Below are positions 9,774-18,527 of a stretch of 56,500 nucleotides of DNA, piece by piece. A program made the position numbers and the translations under genes. The notes beneath the pieces are model-generated. The model saw nothing but the letters and a program-made list of their open reading frames with translations. It was not told where the DNA came from and made no database searches. The stretch comes from Symbiodinium natans (lineage: Eukaryota; Sar; Dinophyceae; Suessiales; Symbiodiniaceae). The stretch covers positions 126,001 through 182,500 of the forward strand of contig CAJNDS010001802.1 in the NCBI GenBank assembly GCA_905221605.1. Reading direction: 5' to 3'. Every line of letters starts with the position of its first letter. The stretch's first letter is position 1.

Positions 9774-9781
9774 TATATTAT

Positions 9782-10012
9782 TTATTTAGATTTTTTATTA
9801 TTATATCTTTTATGGCTTTTAAAATGTTCATTATTCTGTTTCTCTAGTTGTGGTTGTGACACTACATTGTCCCCTTCTTCTATTATATGCCGGATACTCT
9901 CGTAAGCCGAATTGTTTAGTTTCTTGTTTAAATTGTTCTTAAACCGTAGGCTTTCTGATGGTTTACCGACCCTATTTGGTTCTTTTATATGTTTAGGTTT
10001 ATTGAACATCAT
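9782..10012 (-). CDS. Small basic hypothetical protein (76 aa)
   Basis: The frame is open from 10063, but that would overlap the lipase gene. A pair of ATGs at 10010-10012 and 10007-10009 removes the overlap and starts the protein as MMFNKPKH, so I take 10012. The product is strongly basic and asparagine-rich, with a KSHKRYNNKKSK tail suited to binding nucleic acid or packing inside a capsid. It sits between lipase and capsid genes, all on the minus strand with gaps of 8-16 bp, suggesting one virion transcription unit. No family recognised. Confidence 0.5.
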   Translation of the reverse strand: MMFNKPKHIKEPNRVGKPSESLRFKNNLNKKLNNSAYESIRHIIEEGDNVVSQPQLEKQNNEHFKSHKRYNNKKSK

Positions 10013-10028
10013 ATTATAATAATAGAGA

Positions 10029-10580
10029 TTAAATCCAACCAATCTCAGGTATACTTTCATCAATATTCATTAAACCATCTACATCATGATTTCTTATCGG
10101 ATTTAAACTATCTGTGTTATAGCTAATAGCCGCGTTGTCTAGTGAACTTACGAAATCTCCCGCTTTTCTAAATCTCTTGTGTTGTTCAGTGGGTCTGTCA
10201 AACCCAAAGATTGGACTGATTAATGAAACTACAGGAGCGTCGTAGGTGCGAGTTTTAAAACTCTTGTCTTTAAATTCATTATTTAGTTCTAAAACAACAC
10301 TACCACCCATAGAGTGCCCTAGTAATGTATCCACCTGCGGGTTTTCTAACAATACCCTTCTTGCTTCCTTATACCGATCCATGTTTCTAATTTGCCCCGT
10401 TTTAAGCATTGTAAAATTTTGTTTCCAATCATTTGCAGAAACTGTGCCACCAACATACATTTTATTACCTCTCACATAAACCTTATTATCACGATCGTAT
10501 GCCATCTTAATACCTTGTGTATTGGATATTCTCCCGTTGGACTTCAGCATGTTGTCTAATTGAGACTGAACTCTTGTCAT
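10029..10580 (-). CDS. Lipase-like alpha/beta hydrolase (class 3 lipase type)
   Basis: 183 residues with a nucleophile elbow GHSMGG (Ser at about residue 90). A plausible triad is completed by Asp about 142 (RKAGDF) and His about 165 (IRNHD), in the order and spacing of lipase_3 enzymes. The strand before the elbow (VDTLLGHS) and the segment YDAPVVSL after it also fit. It is shorter than cellular lipases, so it is a minimal catalytic core without lid insertions or signal peptide. Lipases and phospholipases occur in some PLVs and virophages, where membrane breach at entry or egress is suspected. It is divergently transcribed from the penton gene across a 40-bp AT-rich gap. Confidence 0.72.
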   Translation of the reverse strand: MTRVQSQLDNMLKSNGRISNTQGIKMAYDRDNKVYVRGNKMYVGGTVSANDWKQNFTMLKTGQIRNMDRYKEARRVLLENPQVDTLLGHSMGGSVVLELNNEFKDKSFKTRTYDAPVVSLISPIFGFDRPTEQHKRFRKAGDFVSSLDNAAISYNTDSLNPIRNHDVDGLMNIDESIPEIGWI

Positions 10581-10620
10581 TATATTAATAAATCATACAA
10601 ATATTTTATCTGTTATTAAT
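10581..10620. promoter_or_regulatory. Divergent promoter region, lipase / penton
   Basis: Only 40 bp separate the two start codons. TATTAAT is present in both directions: 10584-10590 for the lipase (minus) and 10614-10620 directly before the penton ATG (plus). Confidence 0.5.
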
Positions 10621-11490
10621 ATGAGTTTCAGACCTTTAACATACAAAAAAGTTTATGTTAACTCACAATACAGAGTTTCTGACAGTAAATCAACTTCTGA
10701 TTTTAAAATAGAGTTGCAGGACACCTTTGAAATACCCGACAACACCATTATGCAAGTGCACGAGGTAGCTATTCCCAATGTATGGTATTCAATCAACACA
10801 AATAATCAAAACCTATATTTTAGACATCAGATATTGCCACCTGCCACACCTCAAGGAATAACATATAGAAGAATTGAGATACCAATAGGAAATTACACTG
10901 CTCCTGATCTAGCCTCAGCCATTGAAACACAATTAAACACCTTCTTTGATAGTGGCGGAAGGACGAACTCCTATTCTGCTGTATATGATACTTTAACGAA
11001 TAAGATTACAATATCTTCTAACTACAGCGAGGTCGTGTTTATACCCTTGACTGATACAGATGTGCCTACTTTTGTTGGTTCATTCTCTAATTCCGTGGAT
11101 CTTAATAACTTGAACTCTATTAATAATGTTTTGGGTTTTACAACACCAGTTGGTGACGCATTCACTTCATCCTCCCCTTGGACAACGGGGTTTGTAAATC
11201 TGGTAAACTATCCTGATGTTTATATTTCTTGTCCTGAACTGTCTAATAATAATTTTCACAGTCCTTCTGCTTTTTCAAACGCAATAATCAAAAAAGTCCC
11301 AGTTAATGCACCATTTGCAGGTATTATTAGCGACAGTTATGGAATAACAGATTATGATTATATAAATGTCTCTAAAAGAAACATTAAAAGGTTAACATTT
11401 AGAATAATGGATGGGGCGGGTAATGTTATAGATCTAAACGGTATAAATGTCACTTTCTCCCTATTGTTTCACAATCAGGACATGACCTAA
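10621..11490 (+). CDS. Penton / minor capsid protein
   Basis: 289 residues. The N-terminus (YKKVYVNSQYRVSDSKSTSD, residues about 8-27) followed by F-I-L and PDNTIMQVHEVAIPNVWYSI matches the characteristic start of PLV, adintovirus and virophage penton proteins: a serine-rich loop, then the first strands of a single jelly roll. Later sequence is beta-rich without cysteines or membrane segments. The penton caps the fivefold vertices and usually anchors fibres, so it probably works with the S74 fibre and the major capsid protein. The TATTAAT motif abuts the ATG. The next gene on the same strand starts 36 bp after the stop. Confidence 0.82.
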   Translation: MSFRPLTYKKVYVNSQYRVSDSKSTSDFKIELQDTFEIPDNTIMQVHEVAIPNVWYSINTNNQNLYFRHQILPPATPQGITYRRIEIPIGNYTAPDLASAIETQLNTFFDSGGRTNSYSAVYDTLTNKITISSNYSEVVFIPLTDTDVPTFVGSFSNSVDLNNLNSINNVLGFTTPVGDAFTSSSPWTTGFVNLVNYPDVYISCPELSNNNFHSPSAFSNAIIKKVPVNAPFAGIISDSYGITDYDYINVSKRNIKRLTFRIMDGAGNVIDLNGINVTFSLLFHNQDMT

Positions 11491-11526
11491 AACATACTTA
11501 AACATTGAAAATCATATATTAACATA

Positions 11527-12069
11527 ATGCCTGATTATCAAAACGGTAAGATTTACAAAGTTGTTGATCTTGGATATGAGCAGTGCTATATTGGAAGCAC
11601 CTGTGAGGACTTATGCCGAAGAATGGCAAGTCATAGGGGCAACTATAAAAAGTATCAGAATGGACATAAGAACGCATTTCATACAGTATACAATTTGTTT
11701 GACACTTACGGTGTTGAAAACTGTAAGATAGAATTGATTGAAAATTTCCCTTGTCAATCAAAGGAGGAATTATTCAAACAAGAAGGTATCAATATCAGAA
11801 ATACTGAATGTGTGAACCGAAATGTGTCTGGAAGAACGCCAAAGGAGCGTTATGAAGATAAGAAAGAAGAGATATTGACAAGACAGAAGTTATATCGTGA
11901 TACTCATCAAGATAAGATCAAACAGAGAAATCTACGCTACTATGAAGCCAATAAGGAAAAACTAAGAGCAACGTCAAGAGAATATCATCAACAAAACAGA
12001 GACACCATAAACGAACAAAAGCGACAACAACGCCAACTCAAGAAATCTCAGTATATCTCAACCTTTTGA
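11527..12069 (+). CDS. GIY-YIG endonuclease with charged tail
   Basis: 180 residues. The N-terminal GIY-YIG core is clear: KIYK at residues 8-11 and CYIGST at 20-25, an Arg-rich helix following, and a Glu in the EELFKQEG helix near residue 80 that fits the metal-binding position. Residues 100-180 are Lys/Arg/Glu/Gln-rich helical repeats, probably DNA-binding. It is a paralogue of the genes at 19840 and 7391. Such genes are abundant in giant viruses and act as homing-type nicking enzymes. TATTAAC lies 10 bp before the ATG. The gene ends in front of a perfect hairpin. Confidence 0.85.
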   Translation: MPDYQNGKIYKVVDLGYEQCYIGSTCEDLCRRMASHRGNYKKYQNGHKNAFHTVYNLFDTYGVENCKIELIENFPCQSKEELFKQEGINIRNTECVNRNVSGRTPKERYEDKKEEILTRQKLYRDTHQDKIKQRNLRYYEANKEKLRATSREYHQQNRDTINEQKRQQRQLKKSQYISTF

Positions 12070-12076
12070 GTATCTC

Positions 12077-12110
12077 TTTCATTATAATATTAGAAAATAT
12101 TATAATGAAA
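12077..12110. terminator. Perfect hairpin after the GIY-YIG gene
   Basis: A 15-bp perfect stem (TTTCATTATAATATT) with the 4-nt loop AGAA, beginning 8 bp after the stop codon. This is a strong transcript-end signal candidate. Confidence 0.75.
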
Positions 12111-12136
12111 TAGTTTTAGAGAAAACAAATAGAAAA

Positions 12137-12143
12137 TATATAG
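12137..12143 (+). promoter_or_regulatory. Second-class motif TATATAG
   Basis: TATATAG occurs 10-16 bp before the start at 12154, again at 12734-12740 before the start at 12743, and at 18512-18518 before the start at 18528. It is absent near the ATPase, fibre, lipase and penton starts. Confidence 0.35.
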
Positions 12144-12153
12144 AACATTATAT

Positions 12154-12729
12154 ATGACTGACGAAAACACTGAAATGGCAACCATTGATGAAACACCTAA
12201 ACCAGAACAACCTCCAGAAACCGTAGAAGAAATGAAACCTGAAACGACAGAGGATCACAAAAATGAAACTCCCAAACCTTCAAGAGTAAAAATCAGAGAG
12301 GTTGCAAAGCAAAAGACAGAGTGTCAGGACTGCCACAAAACTATTACAATGAAGACGGCTCGGTATACCCATAAAGACACATGTGAAGGTAAGCCAAGCA
12401 ATATAATTGAAAAGCCAGTTAGAAAAAACAATGTGAAACCAAAGGTGCAAGTAAAACCAGTAAGTGTAGACAATCACGAAGAGCCTATAATACACAAAGC
12501 CCCACCTCCAGTTTCTAAAGCAATTCCCCCGAGACCTAGGTCGGAGGGGGGACAAAGTCCTCCTCCGCCACCGCCTCCAAACATGCAACCTTATGACAAT
12601 TTGACACAGGCTCAACTATATCAGCTACATATGAGAACCATGAACCAAGAAATTATGAGAAGAAGACAGGAGAAAGCGAATAATATGTGTCAAGCAATGT
12701 TTAAATCCCGTCCTAAAAAATCTAGGTAA
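12154..12729 (+). CDS. Proline-rich C2HC zinc-finger protein
   Basis: 191 residues. The N-terminal 45 are acidic and Pro/Thr/Glu-rich (disordered). Residues of about 58-78 form a finger with CQDC, a basic helix (KTARYTH) and KDTC, a pattern common in giant-virus and virophage proteins. After that come a basic linker, a polyproline tract (SPPPPPPPN, about 141-149) and a helical, Arg/Gln-rich C-terminus. I do not recognise a specific function; a virion or regulatory nucleic-acid-binding protein fits. It is the first of three close plus-strand genes (gaps of 13 and 33 bp), suggesting shared expression. A TATATAG motif precedes the start. Confidence 0.6.
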   Translation: MTDENTEMATIDETPKPEQPPETVEEMKPETTEDHKNETPKPSRVKIREVAKQKTECQDCHKTITMKTARYTHKDTCEGKPSNIIEKPVRKNNVKPKVQVKPVSVDNHEEPIIHKAPPPVSKAIPPRPRSEGGQSPPPPPPPNMQPYDNLTQAQLYQLHMRTMNQEIMRRRQEKANNMCQAMFKSRPKKSR

Positions 12730-12742
12730 ATAATATATAGCA

Positions 12743-13084
12743 ATGGTTTTATATAACAAATACAAGTTCAGACAACTAAATAAACAAAAGAAGAGAAAAT
12801 CATTAGACAATCCTGTGGTAAATGAAGCATCTGAGTTAAACTTTCACAAGCCTAATATTGACTACTTATTGAATTTAAAAAAGGAAATGGATGCCAGAGA
12901 GGCACGGGTAGCAAATCTAGCAATGAAAAGAAGACTTTTAGAAGGTCAAATGAAAGACAATTATACAATGGAAATTGACAGGTTAAAATCAGAGATGCAT
13001 AACCCTAGGATACCAGAGACATCTATAGAGCATTTAAGAAACAGAATACAAACCTTGGAAACCTTAAGTGAAAGAATTTTCTAA
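12743..13084 (+). CDS. Coiled-coil hypothetical protein (113 aa)
   Basis: Basic N-terminus (YKFRQLNKQKKRK) followed by long amphipathic helices: residues about 48-75 (LLNLKKEMDAREARVANLA) and about 80-113 (GQMKDNYTMEIDRLKSEM, then IEHLRNRIQTLETLSERI). It is probably an oligomeric structural or assembly protein. No cysteines, signal peptide or membrane segment. It follows the zinc-finger gene by 13 bp with a TATATAG element in the gap and precedes the 422-residue gene by 33 bp. No family recognised. Confidence 0.55.
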   Translation: MVLYNKYKFRQLNKQKKRKSLDNPVVNEASELNFHKPNIDYLLNLKKEMDAREARVANLAMKRRLLEGQMKDNYTMEIDRLKSEMHNPRIPETSIEHLRNRIQTLETLSERIF

Positions 13085-13117
13085 ATCGTAAATTTCTATA
13101 TAAGAATATAAAATATA

Positions 13118-14386
13118 ATGGCACGCAATAAAACACAGATACAATTTCACAGAAGGTCACGATATGAAGACATTTTGGAACTTGTCAATGATAATGAAGA
13201 AGCGTTGAAACCCTTCCCTAACAGAGATGCAGTATTTTACAAGGCTAGTAATAAAGGATCGTATTTTGACGGTAAAGATCATTTAGACAGATTGAAAGCA
13301 GAACAGAAAAGAATTAATGAACGGGTGGTAAGAGATCACATGTTAAGAGAGTATGCCACGGACAACGATCTTACTCATAGGGCGTTGTGGGACGCAGGAG
13401 CAGGAGCAACAGACACACCGGCACAACCAGAAATGTATAATATCGGCACTCCCATAGAAGAATATGGCAATGACGAGTATTTTGACACAGAAGAAGGAGT
13501 TACACGGGCGGAATTAGAGGGAGTTATACAGAGGGCCGAAGAAACACGACAAGCAAACCAACAGGACATCGTTCAGGCACACCAGCAACAGGTAGAACGA
13601 GAACAACAGCAAGGAGACGGAATATTAAGAACATTAGGAAGAGGCTCAATGAGAGTAGGCAGAAATATTGCAGGTGGTTTAGTGTCAGGGCATGATCTAA
13701 CTACATCCGTAATTGGAGGACTGGCAGAACCAGTTCTAAGTGGTATAGGCGATGCAGTCATGAGAAGGATTTTACCACAACCTCGCCCCTTGCTTGATCT
13801 AGAAGCACCCCGAACACCACCTAATAACCCGTGGGTGAGAAACCCCAATCCAATAAATATTGCGCAACTACCGCCCTCTATTGTGTTACAACCTCATCAA
13901 CCTAATGTGGGTGCAACTCAACAACCACTGCCTCCTGCAGTTCAGCAACCAGCATTACCAGCACCAACACCAAACGTTCAACAAGGTGGATCATCATCAT
14001 CATCGTCAGGAAACTTTCAATTCCCACGAGGTTCTGCAAGACAACCTGAAGGTTCTGCAAGACAAGCAGATGAACAACCGCCAAGAAGACCGCGAACCAG
14101 ACTAACTAAAAAGACCAACCTAAAGGAAAGTGCCCGAGAAGATGAAGATGTTTCACGAGAAGACTTGAATATGAGACCCTTGATTATGCCAAGTAAAATA
14201 GGAATTCAGAAGCTACGCGAAACTTTTGAAGATGCTAATAATAAAAACGCCATTAACACTACAACTTATCGACAGTATAGAAGTCTCTATAATAAATGGG
14301 TGTCTAATAGAGGTGTTCCTACTGCGAAGAAAGAAGCATTAAAAGAATTGCAAAAATTATATAGAGAAACCGTTTATAATAGATAA
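13118..14386 (+). CDS. Putative virion protein with glycine-rich amphipathic segment
   Basis: 422 residues, no family recognised. Residues 1-160 are helical and charged with a Gln-rich end. Residues of about 167-220 are a Gly/Ile/Leu/Val-rich stretch punctuated by Arg (GRNIAGGLVSGHD, AEPVLSGIGDAVMRRIL), which could be amphipathic and membrane-active. Residues 220-330 are Pro/Gln/Ser-rich and disordered, with a run of six serines. The basic C-terminal 60 residues (IGIQKLRETFEDANNKN onward) look like a small helical domain. Position after the structural genes and before the polymerase suggests an internal virion protein, but this is inference. It ends before a hairpin shared with the convergent polymerase gene. 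Confidence 0.5.
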   Translation: MARNKTQIQFHRRSRYEDILELVNDNEEALKPFPNRDAVFYKASNKGSYFDGKDHLDRLKAEQKRINERVVRDHMLREYATDNDLTHRALWDAGAGATDTPAQPEMYNIGTPIEEYGNDEYFDTEEGVTRAELEGVIQRAEETRQANQQDIVQAHQQQVEREQQQGDGILRTLGRGSMRVGRNIAGGLVSGHDLTTSVIGGLAEPVLSGIGDAVMRRILPQPRPLLDLEAPRTPPNNPWVRNPNPINIAQLPPSIVLQPHQPNVGATQQPLPPAVQQPALPAPTPNVQQGGSSSSSSGNFQFPRGSARQPEGSARQADEQPPRRPRTRLTKKTNLKESAREDEDVSREDLNMRPLIMPSKIGIQKLRETFEDANNKNAINTTTYRQYRSLYNKWVSNRGVPTAKKEALKELQKLYRETVYNR

Positions 14387-14403
14387 ACTCATGTCAAGCA
14401 ATC

Positions 14404-14437
14404 CTAAATAAAAATCAAATGAATGGTTTTTATTTAG
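14404..14437. terminator. Hairpin between convergent genes
   Basis: Stem CTAAATAAAAATC / GGTTTTTATTTAG (one G-T pair) with an 8-nt loop. It contains the polymerase stop codon (14430-14432) and follows the plus-strand stop by 18 bp, so it may serve both genes. Confidence 0.65.
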
Positions 14438-17400
14438 CACTTGTGTTACATCCCCGACACCATGCCTCACAATTGTCTATGTGGTGCGGTTGCTCATTAT
14501 CTAATCTTTGAGCAGTCATGTTACTTGTTAGATTTCCGTTTTTGAATTCAAATTCAAAACGACAACCACAATTACAGCATGTGTTAGTCAGCCGTTTCAT
14601 AAACCACTCGTGGTTAACATACTTGTCAACATCTATAACTCTGTTGGCATTCTCATCTTGCATCTGGTAATTCTTGATCTTGGTTGATATGTATTTTGTT
14701 AAAGTTTCTTCGTTTAACTCGTTCTGGTTGGTTGCGCTTTTGAAGAACCTTACCTTGTTAAAGTCTGTGCTTCTGGTAAGGGCGCACCATATCCATTCAC
14801 GAGTTACTAGGTGTTTCTTCTCCCACTCATGGATTATGATCTGACCGTCTATGGATGCACCCTGTGCTGAGTGGCATGTGGTGCAATAGTCATATCTGAA
14901 ATGCTTATCTAATGTGTGTATGTCAGTAGTGAACTTCTCCTTGGATTTTACATTCTCTAGCGTCAGTCTTGGTAGTGTCATACTTATGATCCTATACCTG
15001 TAGTTCACATTAAACCGCTGGTTACCCAAATTTTTATACACTCTGCATATGAGTGTGTCACCCACTCCATACTTATCTGTTTTACCTAAATGCTTCCTGA
15101 TATAATTAGACACACTCAGACATCTCATGTTGGTATAGGCGATGTTGTGTAATGCCTTTGTAACATCATCTGTCATTTTAAAGTATTTAGGCACGAACTC
15201 TTCTAATGGAATACGATGTATCCACATATCATCATACATACTGTCTAATATTTCTCTGTTTTTGTTTGCCTGTGGGTCGTCCTTGGGACCAAGTCGCTTA
15301 CACACCTTAAGCAAAATGTTATACTTAAAAATCTGATCTATACATTCATCAGAGTATTCACCGGCATTCCTTGTATTAGTCAGATCATCACACACAGGTG
15401 GAAGCTGTTTCACATCGCCTGCTCCTATGATGATCTTATCTGGGTTGTTGTTCACAAACCCTCTTATGCAATTCAGGACGCGCAGTCCGTTCATGTAAAT
15501 CTCATCAAAGACTATCACATTATACTGGCTGTGATCAAATTCAGGAAGCTTGTCTCCATCGCCCACAGGTATAGAGAAAAACTTGTTTGTCGTTACAGCA
15601 TCATCTGGTATGTTTTGTGATAGGTTGTTCTGTGGAACTACGAACAGGGTCTTGTAACCAAGTTTGCTAAAATATTTGGCAATATGTGACTTACCTCCTC
15701 CCGCATATTTAGATCGTATCATTAGAGGATTGTGTTTAACAATGTCTTCTGCAATATGCTTGGTATCCCACTCATCTTCTATAGACAAGGTATCGTTTTT
15801 GAACACGGGTATGGGCATTAAAGTGTTCACTTTTGCCTTGTGCTCGTCTCTCGGTTCTACTATATGTTTACCCTTTTCATGTCTCCACCCGCCGATATGA
15901 TCATTGAATTGTAGAACCTTCTTTGCTAGACTGAGGTGGTCCTTCCTGATCGTAAATGCATCGGTTTTAACACTCCATACATCTATGTGGTTAGCGATCA
16001 GTGCGCTATAATCTTCATGCATTTTGTGGTTATGGTGTTGTAAAAGAAGTTCCTTTATGTAAATGTATCCATTTCGTAGAGTGGCTCTGTCAGAGACGGT
16101 CAGGCAATAATACTTTTTGTCACTCTCCTTCTCTATATGCTCACCCACATCATCGTTACCATTATCTACCTCCTCATCATAAAACGATGATACCTTGTTG
16201 ATTTTTCCACCTACTTGCTGTTGATAATACAATGCCTCCCGTAGACTGTCAAAGGCATAACTTCTAGATACAGTGTTGGTGCTCTTCTCCAGTAAACCGA
16301 AATTCACATTGGCTATTAGTTTTTTTATCTTCACATCTTCGGGGTATTTGTCCGAAATGTCTGTTTGCCACAAATCCTTTGCAATCTTTCTGTAATCCAC
16401 CTTGTATACTCTAGAGGGTTGCTTGTAGTAGATGATCTCACATTGGTTGGCATACCCTGCTAGAAACCTGCCATATACTAGATTGTAAGTCTTGTTGAAG
16501 AACATGGTCGGTTTGTTTGCTTTTACTAGGTATAATGTGAGTTCGTGTAGTTTCCTGTGATCGTGCTTCATGTAATCATAGTGTTTCCACACATCAAACT
16601 GAGTGAAGACAGGGATTTCTGTAATTTTGTTGAAAGCATGTGTGAATGCTTTTCTAATATCAATTTCTACCACGTGTTCTGGCATGTAAAACATCTTGTC
16701 GTCTTTGTTTGTATGTGGGTTGTATTCGAAGTAGTGTCTGTTTATCTCACCAACTGGGTTTATCGTTCTACATTCCTTAAACAATTCCATGTCAATCTCA
16801 TTATAGTATGACTTATGCAGTGGATTAAACAAGGACTTGTTAAACACATACATTGCTTTAGACATGTTGTTGTAGATCTGCTCAGTTCTCACTGATATAG
16901 TTCCGTCAATGGAGTTGTTTACTAGGTTCTGGGTCTTAACTTTGTATTTGATGACGTTCTTTTTTATCCTGAACTTAAAATTAAGTTCCGATATTATACC
17001 TGCACTGAATTTAACTTGCGGTTCGTATCCTGCTTTTTTGCTTTCATAAAAGAGTTCGGCAAGGTCATGACCATCATATATCAATGTATACTCAGCATGT
17101 TCGTTATATTTCTTTATGTCGTTAAGTGACTGTATCATTTTACATTGAACGGGTTCGTCCTTCTCATTCAGGTGATAATCTGGCGAAGCCTTCACTGAAA
17201 TATCACACCCAGAGTTTCTTGGTAACATCTGCCTTAATACATTCAAATTATCGGTTACTGTGTATATGTGGTTGTTCTTCACAATGGCATATAATGTTGG
17301 TATATGATGATCTCGTTTGGGCGGGTCATACTGAAAAATCAGTCTCTCAAAAGCATTGTATATTCTGACTTGGACCCTGTAGCGCTCAAACACTTTAACC

Positions 17401-18389
17401 ATTTCCTTTATTGACGCACCTGATGTTTTAAAATCCTCTTCTGACTTACCTATCAGGGTCAACATGCTCTGTCTGGTTAGTCTGTTCTTTTCTCTGCGCT
17501 TTTCTCCCATAAGTGTGTCCTTATAGTAATCGGTTATGGTGTTCAACCAACACTGGTTTTCTTGATAATGGTTTACTTTGATTGCTTCCTTTAGTGTTTC
17601 GTATTCTGGGTTTAATGGAGTTTGTATGTATCTGTGGAACATGCTCACATGGGAGGTGTCAGTTAAATTCTCGTCCACTGGTATAAAATCAGTGTCACCA
17701 TCTACTTTGTCTACATCCTTAACTTTGATGCACACTATGTAGGAATGGACGAAGCGAAGGGTTTCCTCCATATCTGGGTCAGACATTATTGTCTTCAACA
17801 GTTTCTTGAAAACATACCTGTCTTTGGTCTCGTGTTGAAACACACGTCTGCCCGATAAGTCTTCTATATAGTCTGTTGTTTGTATAGTTGCTCTCTTAGT
17901 CTCATACCAGATCGGGATTAGGGGTCTACCCTTGCTGTCTTTGAAGGATGCTTTGATGGTGTCCTTGGGGAGTTTAAATTTGAAGAACATAAGGTCTACG
18001 GAATACGCATGTGTTGTTTTGGATTGTTCCGCTCTCACCCTCTTCTGTATTCGCTGAACTGCGGTCTTCTGTGTTAGTCGTCTGCGGATTTCTGTGAGTT
18101 TGTTGTCACGCTTTGCTGTTTGCATTCGTTCTCCTAGTGGTTTCTTTTCCTTGTGTTTTTCGTATACCTTGTTGTATTGGTCACTTGTCTTTTGTTTTTG
18201 CTGGTCTGTCTTGGCATTGATGAAGTTCCTTACTAGTTTGTCTGCTGTTGTGAACTGCGCTATTTTCCTGTCATCGTATAAGCCGATGATATTTTTGATT
18301 TTAGTTTTGGTTGCTCTGTTAAGTCTGCCTTTGTAAAAATCATACACTGTCTCTAATGCTTTTACACCGCGTTGGATGGTCTTACTCAT
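14430..18389 (-). CDS. Polymerase-SF1 helicase fusion with N-terminal OTU-like domain
   Basis: 1319 residues. The N-terminus (1-130) is basic and helical. Residues of about 275-385 contain NQCWLNT (Cys 280) and NNHIYTV (His 374), the arrangement of an OTU/papain-like fold. A PolB-like palm follows: motif A EIDIRKAF (Asp 577), motif B KKLIANVNFG (689-698), motif C VKTDAF (Asp 810). An SF1 helicase has Walker A AGGGKS (896-901), Walker B VIVFDE (958-963), AGDVKQLPPV (990-999), SAQG (1174-1177) and ALTRS (1203-1207). The C-terminus has a treble-clef-like cysteine set (CCNCGC at 1271, CRGCN at 1311) resembling HNH domains. It is the only replication enzyme in the element. Palm assignment to family B is by motif reading; no 3'-5' exonuclease motifs were identified with confidence. 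Confidence 0.85.
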   Translation of the reverse strand: MSKTIQRGVKALETVYDFYKGRLNRATKTKIKNIIGLYDDRKIAQFTTADKLVRNFINAKTDQQKQKTSDQYNKVYEKHKEKKPLGERMQTAKRDNKLTEIRRRLTQKTAVQRIQKRVRAEQSKTTHAYSVDLMFFKFKLPKDTIKASFKDSKGRPLIPIWYETKRATIQTTDYIEDLSGRRVFQHETKDRYVFKKLLKTIMSDPDMEETLRFVHSYIVCIKVKDVDKVDGDTDFIPVDENLTDTSHVSMFHRYIQTPLNPEYETLKEAIKVNHYQENQCWLNTITDYYKDTLMGEKRREKNRLTRQSMLTLIGKSEEDFKTSGASIKEMVKVFERYRVQVRIYNAFERLIFQYDPPKRDHHIPTLYAIVKNNHIYTVTDNLNVLRQMLPRNSGCDISVKASPDYHLNEKDEPVQCKMIQSLNDIKKYNEHAEYTLIYDGHDLAELFYESKKAGYEPQVKFSAGIISELNFKFRIKKNVIKYKVKTQNLVNNSIDGTISVRTEQIYNNMSKAMYVFNKSLFNPLHKSYYNEIDMELFKECRTINPVGEINRHYFEYNPHTNKDDKMFYMPEHVVEIDIRKAFTHAFNKITEIPVFTQFDVWKHYDYMKHDHRKLHELTLYLVKANKPTMFFNKTYNLVYGRFLAGYANQCEIIYYKQPSRVYKVDYRKIAKDLWQTDISDKYPEDVKIKKLIANVNFGLLEKSTNTVSRSYAFDSLREALYYQQQVGGKINKVSSFYDEEVDNGNDDVGEHIEKESDKKYYCLTVSDRATLRNGYIYIKELLLQHHNHKMHEDYSALIANHIDVWSVKTDAFTIRKDHLSLAKKVLQFNDHIGGWRHEKGKHIVEPRDEHKAKVNTLMPIPVFKNDTLSIEDEWDTKHIAEDIVKHNPLMIRSKYAGGGKSHIAKYFSKLGYKTLFVVPQNNLSQNIPDDAVTTNKFFSIPVGDGDKLPEFDHSQYNVIVFDEIYMNGLRVLNCIRGFVNNNPDKIIIGAGDVKQLPPVCDDLTNTRNAGEYSDECIDQIFKYNILLKVCKRLGPKDDPQANKNREILDSMYDDMWIHRIPLEEFVPKYFKMTDDVTKALHNIAYTNMRCLSVSNYIRKHLGKTDKYGVGDTLICRVYKNLGNQRFNVNYRYRIISMTLPRLTLENVKSKEKFTTDIHTLDKHFRYDYCTTCHSAQGASIDGQIIIHEWEKKHLVTREWIWCALTRSTDFNKVRFFKSATNQNELNEETLTKYISTKIKNYQMQDENANRVIDVDKYVNHEWFMKRLTNTCCNCGCRFEFEFKNGNLTSNMTAQRLDNEQPHHIDNCEAWCRGCNTSAK

Positions 18390-18527
18390 GTCAATATAAT
18401 TAGATTATAAAATAATTTTATATTTAAATGTTTTTCTGAAGATAAGTTTTTAAAGCTAAATATTTTTTTGGAAAATTCTGTTCAGAAAATTCACTTAAAG
18501 AAATATTATAATATATAGTATAGTAAT

